Assembly (NCBI GenBank): GCA_002309305.1
Contig: DBWR01000002.1
Span: 20,085 to 29,243 of the forward strand
Direction: 5' to 3'
DNA length: 9,159 nucleotides
DNA from: Treponema sp. UBA1233
GTDB lineage: Bacteria; Spirochaetota; Spirochaetia; Treponematales; Treponemataceae
Under the pieces are notes generated by a model that was not told the DNA's origin, did no database searches, and saw only the letters and a program-made list of their open reading frames with translations. Numbering within the stretch: the first letter of the stretch is position 1; every line of letters starts with the position of its first letter. The position numbers were made by a program, and so were the translations under genes. Shown here in pieces: positions 5,825-9,159 of this stretch.

Positions 5825-7378
5825 CTATTCCAAATCGTAAACTTTGCCGTATTCAATTGCCTCAACATCGTGATAGCCGTTTTCCTTAAGGTGATTCATA
5901 AAGAATTCCTGAGAATCCTTTTCACCGTGTACCAGGAAAATCTTTTTAAGACGGCTTGTGTCTATTGAATTCAGCCAATTGGTCATCTCGCGGTAATCTG
6001 CATGTGCGGAAAAAGCGTTGATTTTTTTAACCGCTGCCTTTACCTTGTACCAGTCACCCAGAATGTGGACTTCCTTTTCCCCTTCCAGAATGCGGCGGCC
6101 AAGGGTATTCTCTGACATGTAGCCTACAATCAAAATGATGTTGCGGGGATCTGTAATGCTGTTTGCAAGGTGATACAAAACGCGTCCGGATTCACACATG
6201 CCGTCGGCACTTATGATTATCATAGGTCCTGTTTTCTTGTTCAGTTCCTTTGATTCATCAACACTCTGCACGAATGTCAAATCGTTAAAGCCAAACGGAT
6301 TCTTGTGGTTCTGCAGGAATGTTTCCGTCGTCTGTTCGTCATAACATTCAGGATGCAGCTGGAAGATACCCGTTGCATTAACCGCCATCGGACTGTCCAC
6401 ATACACCGGAATGCGTGGAACCCTCTTTTTATCCATGAGAATGTGAAGGTAATAGACAAGTTCCTGAGCGCGTTCAATTGCAAATGAAGGAATGATGATT
6501 TTTCCCTTGTTTGCCACAGCCGTACGAATCACTTGTTCCAAATCATCAAGGGCAACACCAGGCTCTTCGTGCAGGCGGTTTCCGTAAGTGCTTTCAAGGA
6601 AAATGTAGTCGGGTGCCGGGAAGTTTGTTGAAGGGTCACGGACAATCGGTTTGCCAATACGGCCAAGGTCCCCAGTGAACAAAACGCGTACTTCATCGGC
6701 AGGTGCTCCAGTCAGGGCAATGTTTCCTTCCTTTTGGTTTGTATTTTCCACCGATTTGCTTCCACCAAAAAGACGATGCCAGAATCTACGGGTGCCACCC
6801 ATTCCGGTGCTTTCCTTTTTTCCGGTTATGTCATTTTTACGCTGGCCGGTAATCGTCATGTATGCCAGGGCACTTCCCAAAATGTGACCCGCATCATAAA
6901 ATTCAAGCTGAACATCAGGAGCTATGAACATCTTGCGGTTGTATCCCAGGGAAACGATTTGGTTCGCCGCCTTTACACAGTCCTCCTCGTTGTACAAAGG
7001 CCTCCAGGAAAACTTTTCCCCCTTTTTGCGAGCCTGTTTTGCAAGGAACTCCGCGTCACGAGCCTGAATGCGGGCGGAATCCATCATTACGATGTTTGCA
7101 AGATCACGTGTGGCCGGGGTGGCATAAATGTTTCCCCTGTAACCATTCTTCATCAGCACCGGTAAAAGTCCACAGTGGTCAAAGTGGGCATGAGTCAAAA
7201 TTACCGATTCGATTTTATCCGCGGCAAAATCAAACTCCCTGTTCTTTTTATCCGCTTCCGCACGCTTACCCTGAAATGCACCGCAATCAATCATAAAGCT
7301 GCGACCATCTATTTCCACAATATGTTTGCTGCCCGTAACTTCCTGCGCGGCACCAAGTGAATAACAATGTATGCTCAT
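5825..7378 (-). CDS. Beta-CASP metallo-beta-lactamase, RNase-like (CPSF73/Ysh1-type)
   Basis: A 517-residue cytoplasmic zinc hydrolase of the RNA-processing MBL group. It has the HAHFDH motif (63-68), H165 in DAGHILGSA and D237 in FTGDLG. Beta-CASP elements are E262 in LESTYG, DSPMAV (328-333), SADGMCESGRV (390-400), H459 in FSAHADY and H484 in LVHGEKD. All metal and catalytic positions are present, so it should be active on RNA; endo- versus exonuclease action cannot be told. Between the H165 and D237 motifs lies an insertion of roughly 45-50 residues (about 178-228), rich in Gly, Ser, Lys and Arg, which the family normally lacks. The start is ATG 7378, preceded by GGGAG at 7386-7390. A longer frame from ATG 7411 begins upstream of the predicted transcript start. 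slyX follows in the same operon. Confidence 0.93.
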   Translation of the reverse strand: MSIHCYSLGAAQEVTGSKHIVEIDGRSFMIDCGAFQGKRAEADKKNREFDFAADKIESVILTHAHFDHCGLLPVLMKNGYRGNIYATPATRDLANIVMMDSARIQARDAEFLAKQARKKGEKFSWRPLYNEEDCVKAANQIVSLGYNRKMFIAPDVQLEFYDAGHILGSALAYMTITGQRKNDITGKKESTGMGGTRRFWHRLFGGSKSVENTNQKEGNIALTGAPADEVRVLFTGDLGRIGKPIVRDPSTNFPAPDYIFLESTYGNRLHEEPGVALDDLEQVIRTAVANKGKIIIPSFAIERAQELVYYLHILMDKKRVPRIPVYVDSPMAVNATGIFQLHPECYDEQTTETFLQNHKNPFGFNDLTFVQSVDESKELNKKTGPMIIISADGMCESGRVLYHLANSITDPRNIILIVGYMSENTLGRRILEGEKEVHILGDWYKVKAAVKKINAFSAHADYREMTNWLNSIDTSRLKKIFLVHGEKDSQEFFMNHLKENGYHDVEAIEYGKVYDLE

Positions 7379-7385
7379 ATCAATT

Positions 7386-7390
7386 CTCCC
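7386..7390 (-). promoter_or_regulatory. Shine-Dalgarno site of the beta-CASP gene
   Basis: GGGAG on the minus strand, 7 nt before the ATG at 7378. Together with the promoter position it rules out the ATG at 7411 as the start, because that codon would lie upstream of the mRNA 5' end. Confidence 0.8.
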
Positions 7391-7407
7391 TGCGTCTAAG
7401 ATTCCCT

Positions 7408-7443
7408 CCATTCAATTATACATCATAAAATACGAATGCACAA
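7408..7443 (-). promoter_or_regulatory. Promoter of the beta-CASP MBL-slyX operon
   Basis: On the minus strand, TTGTGC (7438-7443), a 17-bp spacer and a perfect TATAAT (7415-7420). Transcription should begin near 7408 and give a leader of about 30 nt carrying a GGGAG ribosome site. The -35 match is only three of six bases. Confidence 0.65.
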
Positions 7444-7446
7444 ATT

Positions 7447-7459
7447 TTATTTGAAATAA
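7447..7459. promoter_or_regulatory. AT-rich palindrome between divergent promoters
   Basis: TTATTT and AAATAA flank a central G, forming a perfect 13-base palindrome between the -35 boxes of the divergent beta-CASP and MATE promoters. It could be an operator. In AT-rich intergenic DNA it could also be chance. A C-run lies next to it at 7465-7473. Confidence 0.25.
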
Positions 7460-7477
7460 GTGTCCACCCCCCCTCTC

Positions 7478-7514
7478 TTGTACAAATCACATTAAACCTT
7501 TAGACTACATGCCA
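7478..7514 (+). promoter_or_regulatory. Likely promoter of the MATE gene, near-leaderless
   Basis: TTGTAC (7478-7483), a 17-bp spacer and TAGACT (7501-7506, four of six consensus bases) are followed by 7 nt and ATG 7514. No Shine-Dalgarno site is present. The geometry matches the AEC and OLD promoters, but the boxes are weaker, so on its own this call would be tentative. Confidence 0.45.
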
Positions 7515-8890
7515 TGACTTTAGAGGCTAAGACTTTTTATAAACAGCTGGTTTCCATTGTTGGGCCCATGGCGCGGCAAAATTTGATTTCTGCGCTCGTC
7601 AATTCTGTGGACATTTTCATGCTTGGGTCTGTGGGGCAGACGGCTATTGCGGCTTCTTCTCTTGCTGGAATTGTAGTTTTTATCCTGTTCATGGTTACGA
7701 CTGGTCTTTCGTCGGGACTTGTCATGCTGGCGGCTCAGTATTGGGGCAAAAAAGACATAAAATCGATTCAGACTCTATCGGGAATTGCGTTAAGGATTTC
7801 GGCTGCTGTGGGGCTTGTGTTTAGTCTGGCGGCGTTTTTTGTTCCTACCCTGCTGATGCGCTTTTTTACAAACGATACAAACCTGATTAATGTGGGTGCC
7901 TCGTATTTAAAGGCTGTGAGCTTTTCTTATTTCTTCATGTCGCTTTCTCAGATTCTTCAGGCGGCGTTCAAGAGTACGGAAAAAGTTTTGTTTGTAATGG
8001 TTTTGACTTTTGTTTCCCTTGGAATGAATGTCATCCTCAATGGCTGTTTCCTGTATGGCTGGCTGTTTTTCCCAAAGCTGGGCATTGTCGGCGTTGGCAT
8101 TGCCACCTCCATCGCACGTCTTGTGGAAGTGGTCATTTGTTTGATTTATGCTGCCACACAAAAGGAACTGGGATTTGGTCTTGGCCTTTTGTTCAGGCGG
8201 AATAAAATCCTAACCCATGATTTCTTTAAGTTTTCTCTTCCTGCGGTTGGCAATGAAATGGTGTGGGGGCTTGCGTTTTCCATGTACACTGTGATTCTGG
8301 GGCATCTTGGAGAAGACATTGTTGCGGCCAATTCCGTTGTAAATGTCGTCCGCAATCTTGGTACTGTCCTTGTCTTTGGAATGGCTTACGGTGGTGCGAT
8401 TGTTCTTGGTAAATACATGGGTGCTGACAATCTTGAAGTAGCGGAAAGAAATGCCTCGCGTCTGGGAAAGGTAACTGTGGGTGCCGGTTTCTTTGGTGCG
8501 GTTCTAGTCTTGTGCCTTTATCCGGTTTTACCGTTTATTGCAGAATTGAATGAAACTGCTTCCAATTATCGCTTCTGGCTCCTCCTCATCAACTCCTATT
8601 CGATTATCGGTTGTGCGGTAAATACCGGTTACATCTGCGGAATTTTCCGTGCCGGTGGAGATGCGAAATTCGGCTTTATCGCTGACGCCATCTGCATGTG
8701 GCTTGTCTCTCTTCCGCTTGGACTTCTCGCAGCCTTTGCATTCAAGCTGCCGCCCGTGTGGGTCTATTTTGTCCTCTATCTGGATGAGTTTGAGAAAATG
8801 CCATTCGTCATCGTGCATTACCTTAAGAAAAAATGGCTCAAGAACATCACGCGAGATCAATCAGTTTTACAGGCTGCAGAAGAAAATTAA
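7514..8890 (+). CDS. MATE-family multidrug/cation-coupled efflux transporter
   Basis: A 458-residue inner-membrane protein of normal MATE length with about twelve hydrophobic helices in two homologous halves. Each half has the usual opening: IVGPMARQNLISALVNSVDIFMLG near residue 17, and SLPAVGNEMVWGLAFSMYTVILGHLG near residue 241. GIVGVGIATSIARLVE (188-203) is the family's end-of-first-half motif, and FRAGGDAKFGFIADAICMW (near 379) lies in the second half. MATE pumps export drugs or metabolites using Na+ or H+ gradients; the substrate is not readable here. The start follows the promoter by 7 nt with no ribosome site. The gene is divergent from the beta-CASP operon. Its stop TAA overlaps the stop of the convergent TPM-like gene by 3 bases. 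Confidence 0.94.
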   Translation: MTLEAKTFYKQLVSIVGPMARQNLISALVNSVDIFMLGSVGQTAIAASSLAGIVVFILFMVTTGLSSGLVMLAAQYWGKKDIKSIQTLSGIALRISAAVGLVFSLAAFFVPTLLMRFFTNDTNLINVGASYLKAVSFSYFFMSLSQILQAAFKSTEKVLFVMVLTFVSLGMNVILNGCFLYGWLFFPKLGIVGVGIATSIARLVEVVICLIYAATQKELGFGLGLLFRRNKILTHDFFKFSLPAVGNEMVWGLAFSMYTVILGHLGEDIVAANSVVNVVRNLGTVLVFGMAYGGAIVLGKYMGADNLEVAERNASRLGKVTVGAGFFGAVLVLCLYPVLPFIAELNETASNYRFWLLLINSYSIIGCAVNTGYICGIFRAGGDAKFGFIADAICMWLVSLPLGLLAAFAFKLPPVWVYFVLYLDEFEKMPFVIVHYLKKKWLKNITRDQSVLQAAEEN

Positions 8891-9159
8891 AAATGTCCGC
8901 TGTGATGTGAATGTCCGCTGGAACGGATTGTTGTTCCTCCGCCAAATGACGAACGGCTTCCTCCACTGCTGGAACTGGTGTTTATGCGTACGCGACTTGT
9001 AGTTGAATGAGTATAGACATCATTGTTCCTGTTGAAGTTGATCCTTGTGTCCTGAACGTAATTCCCTGCTTCTGTTGCCATGTGGATGTTGTTCATCTTT
9101 TTCTTTTCCGACGAAATTCCTATGCCTGCGATTATGAGTGCAAGCGGAATCATTATCAG
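8887..9159 (-). CDS. TPM-domain (YgcG-like) membrane protein, C-terminal fragment
   Basis: The frame is open to the window edge, so only the last 90 residues are seen. They start inside a hydrophobic segment (LIMIPLALIIAGIGI), presumably a membrane helix. A basic stretch follows (SSEKKKMNN), then AGNYVQDTRINFNRNNDVYTH, and then a low-complexity Ser/Gly/His tail ending in HSHHSGHF. This order (helix, basic turn, a NYV...D.Y.H...R segment, Ser-Gly tail ending in Phe) resembles the ends of TPM-domain proteins in Firmicutes and spirochaetes. The TPM domain itself would lie outside the window, so the call rests on the tail alone. Function in this family is poorly known. Its stop codon overlaps that of the convergent MATE gene in the sequence TTAA. 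Confidence 0.65.
   Translation of the reverse strand: MIMIPLALIIAGIGISSEKKKMNNIHMATEAGNYVQDTRINFNRNNDVYTHSTTSRVRINTSSSSGGSRSSFGGGTTIRSSGHSHHSGHF

Noticed and set aside
6734..7165. 143-codon plus-strand open frame opposite the beta-CASP gene
   Set aside because: It lies wholly within a gene with complete family motifs, and its translation has no recognisable domain or ribosome site. It is a shadow frame.
7379..7411. ATG at 7411 as the start of the beta-CASP protein
   Set aside because: It lies 3 bases after the TATAAT box, upstream of the expected transcript start. ATG 7378 has a GGGAG site and begins the conserved MSIHCYSLG strand.
7514..8200. Horizontal transfer of the MATE gene based on codon use
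   Set aside because: The first part uses more T-ending and GCG/TCG codons than its neighbours by eye, but the difference fades later in the gene and no mobile-element traces flank it.
8528..9002. Open frames at 8528-8860 (-) and 8649-9002 (+) over the MATE 3' end
   Set aside because: Both overlap the well-supported MATE and TPM-like genes in other frames and show low-complexity, unfamiliar translations.

Overview
The window reads as ordinary chromosome from a medium-GC bacterium. Spirochaetal, Treponema-like ancestry is my best guess, from the general feel of the proteins and intergenic style. No rRNA or other lineage marker is present, so a Firmicute is not excluded. There is no phage, integrase, CRISPR, tRNA or rRNA. 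Coding density is high, and the longest stretch without a coding region is about 130 bases.

Layout. (1) 1-348 (+): the end of metE, cobalamin-independent methionine synthase. A compact double-hairpin repeat (372-454) follows and runs into the last codons of the next gene. (2) 2941-445 (-): a three-gene operon of a MIF-type tautomerase, an ornithine/diamine decarboxylase of the alanine-racemase fold and a LysR-type regulator. (3) 3073-4020 (+): a divergent AEC-family (auxin efflux carrier) transporter that faces this operon across a shared promoter region. (4) 4060-5604 (+): a stand-alone OLD-family ATPase-TOPRIM nuclease. (5) 7378-5609 (-): a beta-CASP metallo-beta-lactamase RNase-like protein followed by SlyX. 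(6) 7514-8890 (+): a MATE efflux pump. (7) 9159-8887 (-): the C-terminal tail of a TPM-domain membrane protein, cut by the window edge.

How it works together. Group 2 plus the AEC transporter looks like a small metabolic and transport module (amine or amino-acid decarboxylation) with its own regulator. The other genes look like unrelated housekeeping, defence or drug-export units with their own promoters.

The most interesting signal is in the control regions. All three complete plus-strand genes (AEC, OLD, MATE) have a sigma70-type promoter whose -10 box ends 6-7 nt before the start codon and have no Shine-Dalgarno sequence, so their mRNAs should be leaderless. The leading genes of the two minus-strand operons have equally good promoters placed to give 26-30 nt leaders with clear Shine-Dalgarno sites. 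The downstream genes of those operons both start one codon after the stop of the previous gene, in the same frame.
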